From Streptomyces griseiscabiei (GTDB taxonomy: Bacteria; Actinomycetota; Actinomycetes; Streptomycetales; Streptomycetaceae), in NCBI RefSeq assembly GCF_020010925.1, contig NZ_JAGJBZ010000002.1, forward strand, positions 3,348,001 through 3,412,000: a stretch of DNA of 64,000 bases, in the 5' to 3' direction. A model generated the notes under the pieces. That model ran no database searches and had not been told where the DNA came from. It saw only the letters and a list, made by a program, of their open reading frames with translations. The number at the start of each line of letters is the position of its first letter. Positions within the stretch are counted from its first letter, which is position 1. The position numbers were made by a program, and so were the translations under genes. Of this stretch, positions 38,657 to 46,953 are shown one piece after another.

Positions 38657-40084
38657 CTAGAAGGAGAAGTCGTAGTAGGCGCTGAGGCCGATGCCGCCGC
38701 CGATCAAGGTGGCGGCTCCGGCGAGGGCGACGAAGGCCGTCCTGGTCTTCTTCCGTGACGCGTCGTGGGAGGGCCCTTCCTCGGAGCCGGCGGGGGAGGG
38801 GAACATCTGCCGGTCGGCCCGAGCGGATCGATCGATGGCCGGGCTCAGTTCGCCCGGGCTTCCCTGGCGCAGGGGAAGCTCGGCGGTGACAGCGTATTCG
38901 CCGGTGACCGGGTCCGTGCCGGCGGTGAAGCCGCCGCCCGCCAGGTGGGCGCGTTCGCGCAGGCCGGCCAGTCCCAGACCGCTCCTGGGCGGCGGGACAG
39001 CGGGCGGGCGCGGGGCGTTGCGTACATGGACGGTGAGTTTCTCGGCCTCGACGGTGACGGTCAGCCGGGTGGGCGCGCCCGGGGCGTGCTTGTGGACGTT
39101 GGTGAGGGATTCGCGGACGATGCGGTTCACCGCCCGGCGGATGCCGGCGTCGGCGTCGGTGAGGTCGTCGCCGTGCCAGGACAGGGTGAGGGGCAGGCCC
39201 GCGTGCTGGGCCTCGGTGACCAGGTTGCCGACGTCCTCGCGCGTGCCGGTCACCGATTCGGCGCCGTCGGTTCGTTCGGCGCCGTCGAGGCGCAGGATGC
39301 CCAGCACGGTGCGCAGCTCGTCGAGTGCGGTCCGGGAGGTGGTCCGCAGCAGGTCGGCCTGCTCGTTGATCTCCGGGGCCGTGGTGCGGGTGCGCATCTC
39401 CAGGGCCCCGGCGTACAGGACGATCAGGCTGAGCCGGTGCCCGAGCAGATCGTGCATCTCGCCGGCGATGCGCGCCCTTTCCTGCATACGGGCCTGCGAC
39501 TCCCCGAGCAGGTTGGCGCGTTCCAGCAGGACGTTGCGTTCGTGCAGGGCGTCGATGGCCCGGGCGCGCTCCCCCTGCAGCATGCCGATGGCGCCCGGCA
39601 GCACCACCAGCAGCACGGCGGAGACGACGATGAGGCCGACATCGCCCAGGTCGGCCTTCAGCTCGACGCCCCGGTTGACAAGGTTGCTCACGGCTTGCAC
39701 GCCAGTGGCGAGCGACAGGGCGGCCACGGCGCGGCGGGTGGCCGGCACCTGGCGGCCCACCGCGTAGGCGAGCATCACGCTCACCGGCCAGAGAAAAGCC
39801 GACAGGGCCAGGCTCGGCCAGATCAACGCCATGATCGCGACGCCGGTCCCGACCAGCAGCGAGGCGATCGGCCGGGTGAACCGGAAGAGCAGGGCGACCG
39901 CGGCGACCAGCAGGCCGATCGCCGTGGCGGGCTGCCCGGGCACGTTGACGACGCCGGTGACGATCGCCGCGACGGGCAGGCACAACCACCACGCGAACAG
40001 CAACCGGCCCTGTCGTGGCGGGTACTGCCGGGTCGTCACCGCGCCGGCGGTCACGACCTCGGCCAGCTTCGCCCAGCGGGCCAC
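38657..40084 (-). CDS. sensor histidine kinase with C-terminal membrane anchor
   Basis: A 475-residue NarL-type sensor kinase. About five N-terminal transmembrane helices (25-170), a short coiled region, HisKA_3 with the phospho-accepting H211 in GEMHDLLGHRLSL, and HATPase_c with N box VRESLTNVHKHA and G box RSGLGLAGLRERA. The usual kinase end (TAELPLRQG) is followed by a Ser/Arg/Lys-rich linker and an extra hydrophobic helix (FVALAGAATLIGGGIGLSAYY), which is unusual. GGAGG precedes the GTG start. It is convergent with the response regulator gene rather than co-operonic. Confidence 0.9.
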   Translation of the reverse strand: MARWAKLAEVVTAGAVTTRQYPPRQGRLLFAWWLCLPVAAIVTGVVNVPGQPATAIGLLVAAVALLFRFTRPIASLLVGTGVAIMALIWPSLALSAFLWPVSVMLAYAVGRQVPATRRAVAALSLATGVQAVSNLVNRGVELKADLGDVGLIVVSAVLLVVLPGAIGMLQGERARAIDALHERNVLLERANLLGESQARMQERARIAGEMHDLLGHRLSLIVLYAGALEMRTRTTAPEINEQADLLRTTSRTALDELRTVLGILRLDGAERTDGAESVTGTREDVGNLVTEAQHAGLPLTLSWHGDDLTDADAGIRRAVNRIVRESLTNVHKHAPGAPTRLTVTVEAEKLTVHVRNAPRPPAVPPPRSGLGLAGLRERAHLAGGGFTAGTDPVTGEYAVTAELPLRQGSPGELSPAIDRSARADRQMFPSPAGSEEGPSHDASRKKTRTAFVALAGAATLIGGGIGLSAYYDFSF

Positions 40085-40297
40085 GGCACCTCCACGACGA
40101 CGGCGGTGACCGGCGAGCCGGGTGGCCGCCCGGCCGAGGAGCGCGGCCACGTCCGGGCCACACCGACCGGGGTACCAGCCCCAGCGGTACGGCGCGGACG
40201 ACAGGCGGCTCGTGGTCGGCGCCGAGCGTACCCGAGGACACGAGCCGTGGTCACCGTGTCCGGGCCCGGCCGGGAGCCGACCTTGTTCGAGCGAAGG

Positions 40298-40329
40298 GCG
40301 AGCGCGCCGTTCGGGCGAAGGGCGCTCGC
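40298..40329 (-). terminator. possible hairpin downstream of the DUF418-type gene
   Basis: GCGAGCGC and GCGCTCGC (8-bp arms, 16-nt loop) lie 18 nt beyond the stop codon of the minus-strand membrane protein gene. Confidence 0.35.
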
Positions 40330-40346
40330 ACCCTGACCCCTCTGTC

Positions 40347-41633
40347 TCACCGGACGAACTTCGCCAGTTTGGTGGCGCTGTTGAGCAGGTACTCCAGCGG
40401 TCCGCGACGGAAGAAGCGTGACCAGATCGCGGCGAACAGGATCGCCCCACCGATGAAACCGAGCAGCGGCACGAAGGTGTCGGTGGAACCGTCGGGCAGC
40501 TTGGTGTAGGCGACGACATGGGCGACGTAGAGGGTCAGGGACATGGTGCCCACGGCGATCAGCGGGCTCGCCAGCCGACGCAGCCACGCCACCCGGGACA
40601 TGGCCACGGTCGCGAGGAGGAGCACGGTGATCGCCACGCCGAGGCTGCCGACGATCTCGAAGGTCGTCCCGCTGTGTCCGTCGGCTCCCAGCAGCGACAG
40701 GTACTCGGTCGAGTCGTCCGTGAGCTTCTTCTGTACGGCGTCGAAGGCCGGGTCTCCCGGTTCCAGAGCCTTGATCTGCTCCGGGCTCATGTCCCCGATG
40801 AGGTCCTTCAGGTCGGTGCTCATGCCCTGGATCGGCGGGTACAGCTTCCCTATCAGCCAGGCGGAGCCGTATCCGAGCGCCATCATCGCGGGGCCGACCG
40901 CGGCCAGTCGGCGTTGCACCGCGCCGGCGGTCAGGTCGAGCCGGGCCAGCGCCATGCCCGTGACCACGAACGGCATCCAGGTGATCGCCGGGTAGGTGCC
41001 GTTGAGCAGCAGATTCAGCGGTCCGTCGCCGCCGATCCGGGTGATCGGGTCGTACCTCTCGATGGTCTCGATGAGCGACGGGGTCAGCAGTCGGTTCAGG
41101 CCGAACGCAGCCTGTGGCGTGACGACCGCGAGCACGGCCGCGATGATCGCGAGCGTCCTGGCCCGCAGCCGTACCAGGGGCAGAGCCAGCAGGAAGTACA
41201 CCCCGTAGAAGGCGAGGATCACCAGGATCCCGGTCCTGAGCATCGTCAGCGCGGTGCCCAGCGCCAGCAGGACCACGGCACGGATCACGATCCGGGCCAT
41301 CGCCTGCCGGCCGGCCAGGCCGGTCTTCGGCTCCCGGCGGCCTGCGATCAGCATCAGCGAGAACCCGGCGAGGGTGGCGAACAGGATCGACGACCGGCCG
41401 TCGGCCAGTTCCAGCATCCAGCCGGCAAAGCCACTCCTGTCCTCGGCGGGCGGGGCGACGTGTACGGCGAACATGCCGAACACCGCCAGCGCGCGGGCCA
41501 GGTCCACCCCGACCAACCGCCCCACCGACGACGGCTGTTGCGGCTGCGGTTGCTGTTCGACCACGACGGCGGGCTCAACCGGTGCCGTGCGCCGCGGAGG
41601 TGACGTCTCGTGCGAGACCTCTGTCTGAGTCAT
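40347..41633 (-). CDS. multipass membrane protein, DUF418/heparan-acetyltransferase-like
   Basis: A 428-residue integral membrane protein with about ten transmembrane helices. The first helix region GRLVGVDLARALAVFGMFAVH is the hallmark of the DUF418/HGSNAT-like acyltransferase group, and SRFFRRGPLEYLLN near the end resembles the DUF418 C-terminus. A Gln/Pro-rich cytoplasmic tail precedes helix 1. Members are thought to transfer acyl groups across the membrane, but few are characterised. The ribosome-binding site before the ATG is weak. It probably modifies an envelope component; substrate unknown. Confidence 0.82.
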   Translation of the reverse strand: MTQTEVSHETSPPRRTAPVEPAVVVEQQPQPQQPSSVGRLVGVDLARALAVFGMFAVHVAPPAEDRSGFAGWMLELADGRSSILFATLAGFSLMLIAGRREPKTGLAGRQAMARIVIRAVVLLALGTALTMLRTGILVILAFYGVYFLLALPLVRLRARTLAIIAAVLAVVTPQAAFGLNRLLTPSLIETIERYDPITRIGGDGPLNLLLNGTYPAITWMPFVVTGMALARLDLTAGAVQRRLAAVGPAMMALGYGSAWLIGKLYPPIQGMSTDLKDLIGDMSPEQIKALEPGDPAFDAVQKKLTDDSTEYLSLLGADGHSGTTFEIVGSLGVAITVLLLATVAMSRVAWLRRLASPLIAVGTMSLTLYVAHVVAYTKLPDGSTDTFVPLLGFIGGAILFAAIWSRFFRRGPLEYLLNSATKLAKFVR

Positions 41634-41938
41634 GTGCCCAACGTCGCGGCTCCGGACGTCCCGACACCTCTGCCGAGCTTCCGGACCGCCCCTGCCGAAC
41701 GGCGAAGGAAGACTGGCCGATCGGCCATCCCGTCGAGCGACTCGGGAGCCGCGGTGGGAGTCGGGACGCGCCTGAGCGGTGTCCTTGCGGCCCTGTCCGT
41801 GTCGCTCGCCCGCATGGGAGGGGCCGAACCTGGGATCGGTAGGCGTCCTGGGCCGCCTAGCGTCCGCACCATGAACGGCACCGGCACCGGCCCGAGCAGC
41901 GGCACAGGTGGTCACCACCAGGAGAAGAGGAGAAGCGG
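41634..41938. other. intergenic region upstream of the DUF418-type gene
   Basis: No gene, repeat or convincing promoter is recognisable in these 305 nt between the divergent membrane protein gene and the small coupled gene. Confidence 0.5.
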
Positions 41939-42028
41939 ATGGGAATCCCCAGCGTGGGGGAATTCGCCCTGGTCCAGAGTGGTCATGCCGGTCGGCGGCA
42001 CCGCCCGACCGAGACCGCGGAGCACTGA
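41939..42028 (+). CDS. 29-residue small protein translationally coupled to the next gene
   Basis: A 29-codon gene (MGIPSVGEFALVQSGH and a basic/acidic tail) preceded by a strong purine-rich AGGAGAAGAGGAGAAG ribosome-binding region. Its TGA is immediately followed by the ATG of the next gene, which has no ribosome-binding site of its own. Third codon positions are mostly G/C as in real genes here. It may be a leader peptide that couples translation, or a small functional protein. Confidence 0.5.
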   Translation: MGIPSVGEFALVQSGHAGRRHRPTETAEH

Positions 42029-42481
42029 ATGACCGACGACGGGGACGGGATCCAGTGGACGCGGATATCGAGAGGCGGCTTCGGGCAGTACGAGACGGCT
42101 GCCGTGATGTGCTTGTCCGGGCCGGTCATGTTGGGTTTCGCCGTCTTCACCGACGCGGACGTCCTGGTCGTCGGCATCGTCTTCACGGTGGTCTTCCTCC
42201 CCCTGGGCCTGGCGTTCTGGCTCCAGACCACCGAGGAGCGGAGGCAGAACCGGCGGCTCGACGCCGTCGGGGTCCCGGCGACCGCGGAGATCACCGAACT
42301 GACCGACTTCGACTGGGACGGAGAGACTGCCGGCGTCGAGGTCGGTCTGCGGGTGAGCGGGCCGGGATTCCGGACGTTCGAGACGACGTGGAGGCGCACA
42401 CGCGATGTCTCCTTCCGCCTGGGCCAACGGCTTCCGGCCGCCGTCGACCCCTCCAGCGGCGTCTTCCGAGTGGATGTCTGA
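42029..42481 (+). CDS. hypothetical membrane protein (DUF3592-like), first of pair
   Basis: A 150-residue protein with two N-terminal hydrophobic helices (about 23-65), then a soluble beta-rich domain (ATAEITELTDFDWDGETAGVEVGLRVSGPGFRTFET) that resembles one repeat of the DUF3592-type membrane proteins. It lies directly after a 29-codon small gene and directly before a larger protein of similar design, so the three are one transcription unit. Function unknown. Confidence 0.65.
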   Translation: MTDDGDGIQWTRISRGGFGQYETAAVMCLSGPVMLGFAVFTDADVLVVGIVFTVVFLPLGLAFWLQTTEERRQNRRLDAVGVPATAEITELTDFDWDGETAGVEVGLRVSGPGFRTFETTWRRTRDVSFRLGQRLPAAVDPSSGVFRVDV

Positions 42482-43345
42482 ATGAGCGGGCACGCGGTAC
42501 TGGAGTTCTGGTGGCTGGTGCCCACGGGGCTCGCCCTCCTGGGATACGGGCGCGTCCTGGCCGGGGTCACCCGGGCCCAGCGGGCGGTGTGGGTGACGGC
42601 GCGGATCGTGGAGGTGGGACAGCCGGCCCACGGTGACTCGCAGAAGCCCGGGATACCGGTGACCCTCGCCTTCCAGGACCCGGCCACCGGGCGGGAGTTC
42701 ACCCTGTCCAACACCGGCGAGCACGGCGACGCCGTCCAGCAGGCGTGGGTGGGCCGGGAGATCGAGGTGCGCTACCCGCCCGGCCGACCGCTCCGGTTCG
42801 CCGTCGTGCTCGACACCGACGGTGAGAAGAGCGGGCGTACGGGCCCCGATTGCGCGGTCATGCTTCTCCTCGTCGGCCTGGTGATCCACGCGACCGTCCA
42901 CTGGGGATACCCATGGGCGCTGCTCGGCTTCGGCGCCCTGCTGACCGCCGCCGCGCTGCGCAGCCCCGACATCCGCGCGGTGCGGGCCCGCGACGCCCTG
43001 CTGGCCTCGGCCGTCGCCGTACCGGCGCGGGTCGTGGCCGTCACCAGGGACGTCCACACCGACGACGAGAGCGGTGGTGAGATCGTCTCCCACGCTCCCG
43101 TCATCACGTTCACCACCGGCGCGGGCACCCATGTCACCGCTCTCGCCCGCGACGACGTTCCCGATCCCGGCCGCTCCCTCGACCGCGACCTGACCATCCA
43201 CTACGCCCCCGACGACCCGTCCGTGTACACACCCGACCGCGAGGCCGACCGTCGCTCCGGAGCGATGACCGTCGCCTTCGTCGTCGCCCTCCGACTCGCT
43301 GGGACGGCGGCGATCGTCGTCGGCGCGATCAAGGCGACGCGGTGA
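42482..43345 (+). CDS. DUF3592-type membrane protein
   Basis: A 287-residue protein with an N-terminal helix, a beta-domain (WVTARIVEVGQPAHGD to IEVRYPPGRPLRFAV), two central helices (about 120-160), a second beta-domain (VPARVVAVTRDVHTDD to LTIHYAPDDPSVYTPDR) and a terminal helix. The two IEVRYPPG/LTIHYAPDDP repeats are typical of DUF3592 proteins, widespread and uncharacterised in actinomycetes. Its ATG directly follows the preceding stop. Function unknown. Confidence 0.75.
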   Translation: MSGHAVLEFWWLVPTGLALLGYGRVLAGVTRAQRAVWVTARIVEVGQPAHGDSQKPGIPVTLAFQDPATGREFTLSNTGEHGDAVQQAWVGREIEVRYPPGRPLRFAVVLDTDGEKSGRTGPDCAVMLLLVGLVIHATVHWGYPWALLGFGALLTAAALRSPDIRAVRARDALLASAVAVPARVVAVTRDVHTDDESGGEIVSHAPVITFTTGAGTHVTALARDDVPDPGRSLDRDLTIHYAPDDPSVYTPDREADRRSGAMTVAFVVALRLAGTAAIVVGAIKATR

Positions 43346-43515
43346 TTTTCTTCGGCGCGGCTGTCGACCTGCGCCAGCCCTGGTTCGAGATCTACCGTGG
43401 CCCGGGCGTGTACTCGGCCAGGTGTTCGGAAGGCATGGCTAGAGTGGCTGGTCGCGGGCGTACGGCATTCCGTTGTGCGAGAGCGTTGTGGGTGCTGCCT
43501 CAGCGGGGAGCGTTG

Positions 43516-44187
43516 GTGAAGTTGACGATGCTGGCCGTCGAGGCGGCCGACGATGTGTCGATGTCGAACGGAGTTCCGTTTCGGTGGCTGGTCCATCACG
43601 TCCGTGAAGGCGTGGTCGCGCTGTTGCCGAAGGGGCTCGACGTCGACGGCTGCTCGAAGATCCAGATCACGTGTGTTCCCGGCAGAACGCAGTCCGAGCA
43701 GTACTGGCAAGCCCTCGGGGCGTCGGAGTACGTCGTCGAGGACGTCGACTTCGGCCGTCTCCATGCCCTTCCGCCACGGGCGCGTGACACCTGTCTGCTC
43801 GCCGTGGTCGAGGAAGCGCTGGTCGATCTTGCAGGACGCAATGACCGGGGCGATGCCGTCGAGACAGCGATCCGCGAGGCGTGTGAGGCGCTGCGCCACC
43901 AGGACTTCAGCCTCGTACTGCCCATCGCTCGGCTGTCGAAGACCTCGCCGGACAGGGCGGCAAGGGCACGTGTCGTGCGCTGTCTGAACCGCGAGGTCGG
44001 GGAAGCGTGGCGCGTCGAGATCACGAGGAAATCCGGGGCGGCACCTGACGTTCGGTGGATGACCGAGCGACCCCACTACCTGGACATGCGAGACGTCTTC
44101 GCGCGTTCCGAGTGGTCGGAGGGACGGTTCGTCGTCCGGAACCGGCTCGGAAAGGTCACGTACGAGTTCGAGGAACGGGTCGGCTGA
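43516..44187 (+). CDS. hypothetical protein, 223 residues
   Basis: A soluble 223-residue protein I do not recognise. The GTG at 43516 has GGGGAG 5 nt upstream; the frame is open back to a GTG at 43342 that overlaps the previous stop, but that extension has atypical composition and the internal start is preferred. Distinct segments are FRWLVHHVREGVVALLPKG, DVDFGRLHALPPRARDTCLL and the C-terminal RNRLGKVTYEFEERVG. There are no membrane segments or signal peptide. Confidence 0.6.
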   Translation: MKLTMLAVEAADDVSMSNGVPFRWLVHHVREGVVALLPKGLDVDGCSKIQITCVPGRTQSEQYWQALGASEYVVEDVDFGRLHALPPRARDTCLLAVVEEALVDLAGRNDRGDAVETAIREACEALRHQDFSLVLPIARLSKTSPDRAARARVVRCLNREVGEAWRVEITRKSGAAPDVRWMTERPHYLDMRDVFARSEWSEGRFVVRNRLGKVTYEFEERVG

Positions 44188-44212
44188 CTCGGTGTGCCGG
44201 TGTGCCGGTGTG

Positions 44213-44258
44213 CCGGTGGGGCGGCGTCGCGTGTCGGTGTGCGACGCCGCCCCACCGG
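44213..44258. terminator. 18-bp perfect hairpin between convergent genes
   Basis: The 18-bp arms 44213-44230 and 44241-44258 pair perfectly around a 10-nt loop; it can terminate both the plus-strand gene and the MoaF-like gene. Three copies of GGTGTGCC precede it (44191-44214). Confidence 0.85.
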
Positions 44259-44266
44259 CGGGTGGA

Positions 44267-44590
44267 TCACATCTCTTCGAGGCTGCCGAGGTGCAGTTCG
44301 CCGATTCGGCCCCCGTCGACGTCGTAGGTCCAGAAGGCGTGCACCGTAAGGGTGTTGAGGTTCATCGCGTGGGTCACGGTCATGCCGGACTTCTCCACCC
44401 AGCCGAGCAGGAAGACGCCGGGGGAGACTTCGGCCGTGTGCAGCGTGACGTCCTCGCTCGCGCCGGCGGTGGGGCCGGCCACGGTCTCGTAGTGCAGCGT
44501 GGTGCCGTCGGGGCTGTAGGTGTTGTGGAAGACGACGCCGTTGTCGACGCTGAACCGGTACGTCTTGCCCGCGTAGGTGAGGTCGCTCAT
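44267..44590 (-). CDS. MoaF-like small protein
   Basis: A 107-residue lipocalin/calycin-like protein of the MoaF-related family: TYAGKTYRFSVDNGVVFHNTY, GTTLHYETVAGP, VFLLGWVEKSGMTVTHAMNLNTLTVHAFW. The name comes from the monoamine-regulon gene moaF; members are thought to bind small ligands but have no established activity. GGAG lies 9 nt before the ATG. It is the second gene of an operon with the NTF2-like gene 52 nt upstream, under the AraC-type promoter described below. Confidence 0.75.
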   Translation of the reverse strand: MSDLTYAGKTYRFSVDNGVVFHNTYSPDGTTLHYETVAGPTAGASEDVTLHTAEVSPGVFLLGWVEKSGMTVTHAMNLNTLTVHAFWTYDVDGGRIGELHLGSLEEM

Positions 44591-44642
44591 GCCTGTGCGC
44601 TCCGTCGAGGTGGTCGGTGATCCTGGGGCGTGCGCGGGTCGG

Positions 44643-45404
44643 TCAGAACAGACCGTTGCCGTGCGGCAGTTCGGCCGGGGCGGGCGCGATGACGTCCCAG
44701 TGCTCGACGATGCGGCCGTCCGCGACGCGGAAGAGGTCGTAGTAGGCGACCGGCACACCGAACTCGCCCTCGGACTGCGTCAGGACGAATTCGCCCTCGG
44801 CGATGACCTTGTGGACCTTCTTGTAGATCAGGTTCTTGCCCTGCTCCGCCCACTTGGCCGCGGCCGCGCCGAAGCCGTCGAGGCCGTCGGCGGCGTCGGT
44901 GTTGTGCTGGTGGTAGGTCTCGGTGGAGATGTAGTCGGTGAGGACCGAGTAGTCGGCGCCGACGAGGACCTTCTCCGCGAACTCGGCCACCAGGGCACGG
45001 TTGGCGTCGATCCTGCCGGGCTCGGTGACCGCGGCGGGACCGTCGGTCTGGGAGCGGCCGGAGAGGGTGTCCTTGACCAGCGGCGTCAGGGCGTCCCAGT
45101 GCTCGGCCAGCTTGCCGTCGGCGTCGACGCGGAAGATGTCGAACCCGACGAGCGGGTCCGGACCGAAGCCGTGGTAGGTGCCGTGCAGGGCGACCAGGTC
45201 ACCGTCGGCGATGACCCTGGCGCCCTCGTAGCGGAAGTCCTCACCCAGACTGGCGACGAGCCCGCGCAGGGCCTCGGGCCCGTCGGCGGCGAGCGCGCTG
45301 TGCTGCCTGTAGCCCGCGGCCACCCAGCGGTCCACGGCGGAGGGGTCCTTGTCGCCGAACAGTTCGGTGGCGGCCTGAAGGACGGAGTTCTTCGCGTTGC
45401 TCAT
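44643..45404 (-). CDS. tandem NTF2-like (SnoaL-type) protein
   Basis: A 253-residue protein made of two consecutive NTF2/SnoaL-like cone domains (about 1-125 and 130-250), each with an RxHS/YHQHN-type segment (GYRQHSALAADGPEAL; TYHQHNTDAADGLDGF) and a closing FDIFRVDADGKLAEHWD or YDLFRVADGRIVEHWD. Such proteins are small-molecule hydrolases, cyclases or binding proteins; no specific activity is deducible. It is the first gene of a two-gene operon whose promoter carries a 28-bp site also found at the AraC gene. Confidence 0.85.
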   Translation of the reverse strand: MSNAKNSVLQAATELFGDKDPSAVDRWVAAGYRQHSALAADGPEALRGLVASLGEDFRYEGARVIADGDLVALHGTYHGFGPDPLVGFDIFRVDADGKLAEHWDALTPLVKDTLSGRSQTDGPAAVTEPGRIDANRALVAEFAEKVLVGADYSVLTDYISTETYHQHNTDAADGLDGFGAAAAKWAEQGKNLIYKKVHKVIAEGEFVLTQSEGEFGVPVAYYDLFRVADGRIVEHWDVIAPAPAELPHGNGLF

Positions 45405-45467
45405 GACTGTCTTCCTTGCTCGGGGGCCCGGCCGGGACGGATCGATGGTTCCGGCGGAGATGTGTTC

Positions 45468-45534
45468 AAACTATGCCGAGGGAGACGGTTTCTTCCGGAG
45501 GATTGGCGACTGATGATGGTCAAAATGCGACACG
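45468..45534 (-). promoter_or_regulatory. AraC-site promoter of the NTF2/MoaF operon
   Basis: The 28-bp site 45507-45534 matches the site at 45994-46021 at 26 positions. On the minus strand it is followed after 33 nt by TAGTTT (45468-45473), a likely -10 box, the same distance as in the second copy. It is the probable activator site of the AraC regulator. Confidence 0.6.
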
Positions 45535-45586
45535 CTGCCGTCCCTGTCTGGCAGGTCGGTGCGATTCCTCCGCGTGTGTCGGCGCA

Positions 45587-45905
45587 TCAGCGCGCCGTGG
45601 CGCGGACGACGTCGGCCTTCTCGACCGTCTCGGTCCGGTAGGTGACGGCGCCTCCGAGCTGCTCGGACCGGATGAGTGCCGCGTCGTCCGGCGAGAGCGA
45701 CTCGGGCCCGGTCGGGCCGTACGTCATGCCCGCGTGGTCGTCCGGCCGGGACGGCACCGCGTCGGCCGCGTCGGCCATGTCGTCCTCGCCGACGAGGTTA
45801 CGGCGCCCCGGACGGTGTGGTCGCCGTGCACGGCGACGCCCGTGGCGGGCCGGTGAAACCGGTGACGACGGTCGTGGGGGAGGAGCCGGCGGTTGCTTCG
45901 GACAT
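45587..45905 (-). pseudogene. small gene disrupted by frameshifts
   Basis: An AAGGAG and ATG at 45905 open a frame (MSEATAGSSPTTVVTG) that ends after 35 codons. Coding-like sequence then continues in the other frames: GVAVHGDHTVRGAV in one and NLVGEDDMADAADAVPSRP to VEKADVVRATAR* in the next, ending at 45587. Joined with two frame changes it would be a protein of about 105 residues. It is divergent from the AraC gene, with the second AraC site in its promoter. I do not recognise a family. Confidence 0.4.
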
Positions 45906-45954
45906 GTGGGGGGGGCTCCTTCTTCGGACGTTCCGTTTCCGCAGCGGCACGACC

Positions 45955-46021
45955 AACGTACGAAGAGCGCCGGGAGGAAGCCGGATAAACTTCCGACTGA
46001 TGATGGCCAAAAAGCGACACG
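45955..46021 (-). promoter_or_regulatory. second AraC-site promoter, overlapping the AraC start codon
   Basis: The 28-bp site 45994-46021 overlaps the AraC start codons. On the minus strand TACGTT (45955-45960) follows after 33 nt, the same geometry as at 45468-45534. On the plus strand TAAACT (45986-45991) ends 8 nt before the AraC ATG, suggesting a leaderless AraC transcript whose start is covered by the site. Confidence 0.6.
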
Positions 46022-46953
46022 ACTCCCCGCGCGAGATCCCGGAGATCCTGTTCGCCGCGCCCGCCGGCACCCCCGCCGGCATCGAGGTCATGTCGCTGGC
46101 CGAGCTACGGCGGCGCGTCCCCGAGCGCACCCTCGCCCGGCCCCAGCGGCCCGACTTCCATCATCTGCTCACGCTCACCGCGGGCGGCCTCCGGCACGTC
46201 GTCGACTTCGACGACCACGCACTGCTGCCGGCCTCCTGGCTGTGGGTGCGCCCGGGGCAGGTGCACCAGTGGGGCGACCTCGCCCGCGCCGAGGGCACTC
46301 TGATCCTCTTCCGGGAGGACGTGCTGGACCCGGCCACGGCGACAGCCGCCAGGGTCGACGATCCGCACGCACCGGTCGTCACCACTCCCGTCGCCGCCGA
46401 CGCCGACGCGGTGACCCTGGCCGCGGACCATCTGCGCCATGAGTTCCAGTCGCTCGGTCATCTGCCGCTCGACCTGCACATCATGGCCCTGCGTCACCTG
46501 CTGGCCGTCCTCCTGCTGCGGCTGGCCCATCTCACCGTCCCGGTCGGCGGCCCCGCTCCGGAGCCCGACGAGACCTATCTGCGTTTCCGGGACGCGGTCG
46601 AACGGCACTTCACCGCCACCCGGCGGGTGGAGGACTACGCCCAGATGCTCGGCTACTCGGGGCGCACCCTCGCCCGGGCGGCCCTGGCGGGTGCCGGGCT
46701 CAGCGCGAAGGAGTTCATCGACCGCCGTGTGGTGCTGGAGGCCAAGCGTCTGCTGGCGCACAGCGACGAGAGCGCGGCACAGATCGCGGACCACCTCGGC
46801 TTTGTCACGCCCTCCCAGTTCAGCAAGTTCTTCATCCAGCGCGCGGGCCGTACCCCGATCGACTTCCGCCACGGGGTACGGGGGCGGGCCGAGGACCCCG
46901 GGCTGTCGGCGGGCGTCGTCCTGAGCCCGGGGCGGACGGCTCAGAAGGGGTAG
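46000..46953 (+). CDS. AraC family transcriptional regulator
   Basis: A 317-residue AraC regulator. The N-terminal cupin-like sensing domain (RPDFHHLLTLTAGGLRHVVDF, SWLWVRPGQVHQWG) is followed by a C-terminal double helix-turn-helix (about 215-305; RRVEDYAQMLGYSGRTLARAAL, IADHLGFVTPSQFSKFFIQRAGRTPIDFR). Start at 46000 or the ATG next to it; no ribosome-binding site is present, and a -10 box 8 nt upstream suggests a leaderless mRNA. It overlaps the convergent aldehyde dehydrogenase gene by 13 nt. It probably controls the NTF2/MoaF operon, the broken divergent gene and itself. Confidence 0.92.
   Translation: MMAKKRHDSPREIPEILFAAPAGTPAGIEVMSLAELRRRVPERTLARPQRPDFHHLLTLTAGGLRHVVDFDDHALLPASWLWVRPGQVHQWGDLARAEGTLILFREDVLDPATATAARVDDPHAPVVTTPVAADADAVTLAADHLRHEFQSLGHLPLDLHIMALRHLLAVLLLRLAHLTVPVGGPAPEPDETYLRFRDAVERHFTATRRVEDYAQMLGYSGRTLARAALAGAGLSAKEFIDRRVVLEAKRLLAHSDESAAQIADHLGFVTPSQFSKFFIQRAGRTPIDFRHGVRGRAEDPGLSAGVVLSPGRTAQKG

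Noticed and set aside
36687..40241. A 1184-codon open frame on the minus strand opposite the pectate lyase and response regulator genes
   Set aside because: It is the antisense shadow of GC-rich genes: low-complexity Arg/Gly/Pro-rich translation, no domain, and real genes occupy the region.
43342..43515. Longer start of the 281-codon version of the hypothetical protein
   Set aside because: The extension has atypical composition; the GTG at 43516 has a good ribosome-binding site. The longer form cannot be fully excluded because its GTG overlaps the previous stop.
44191..44215. Three GGTGTGCC direct repeats as a possible CRISPR-like array
   Set aside because: Units are contiguous with no spacers; it is a simple repeat beside a terminator hairpin.
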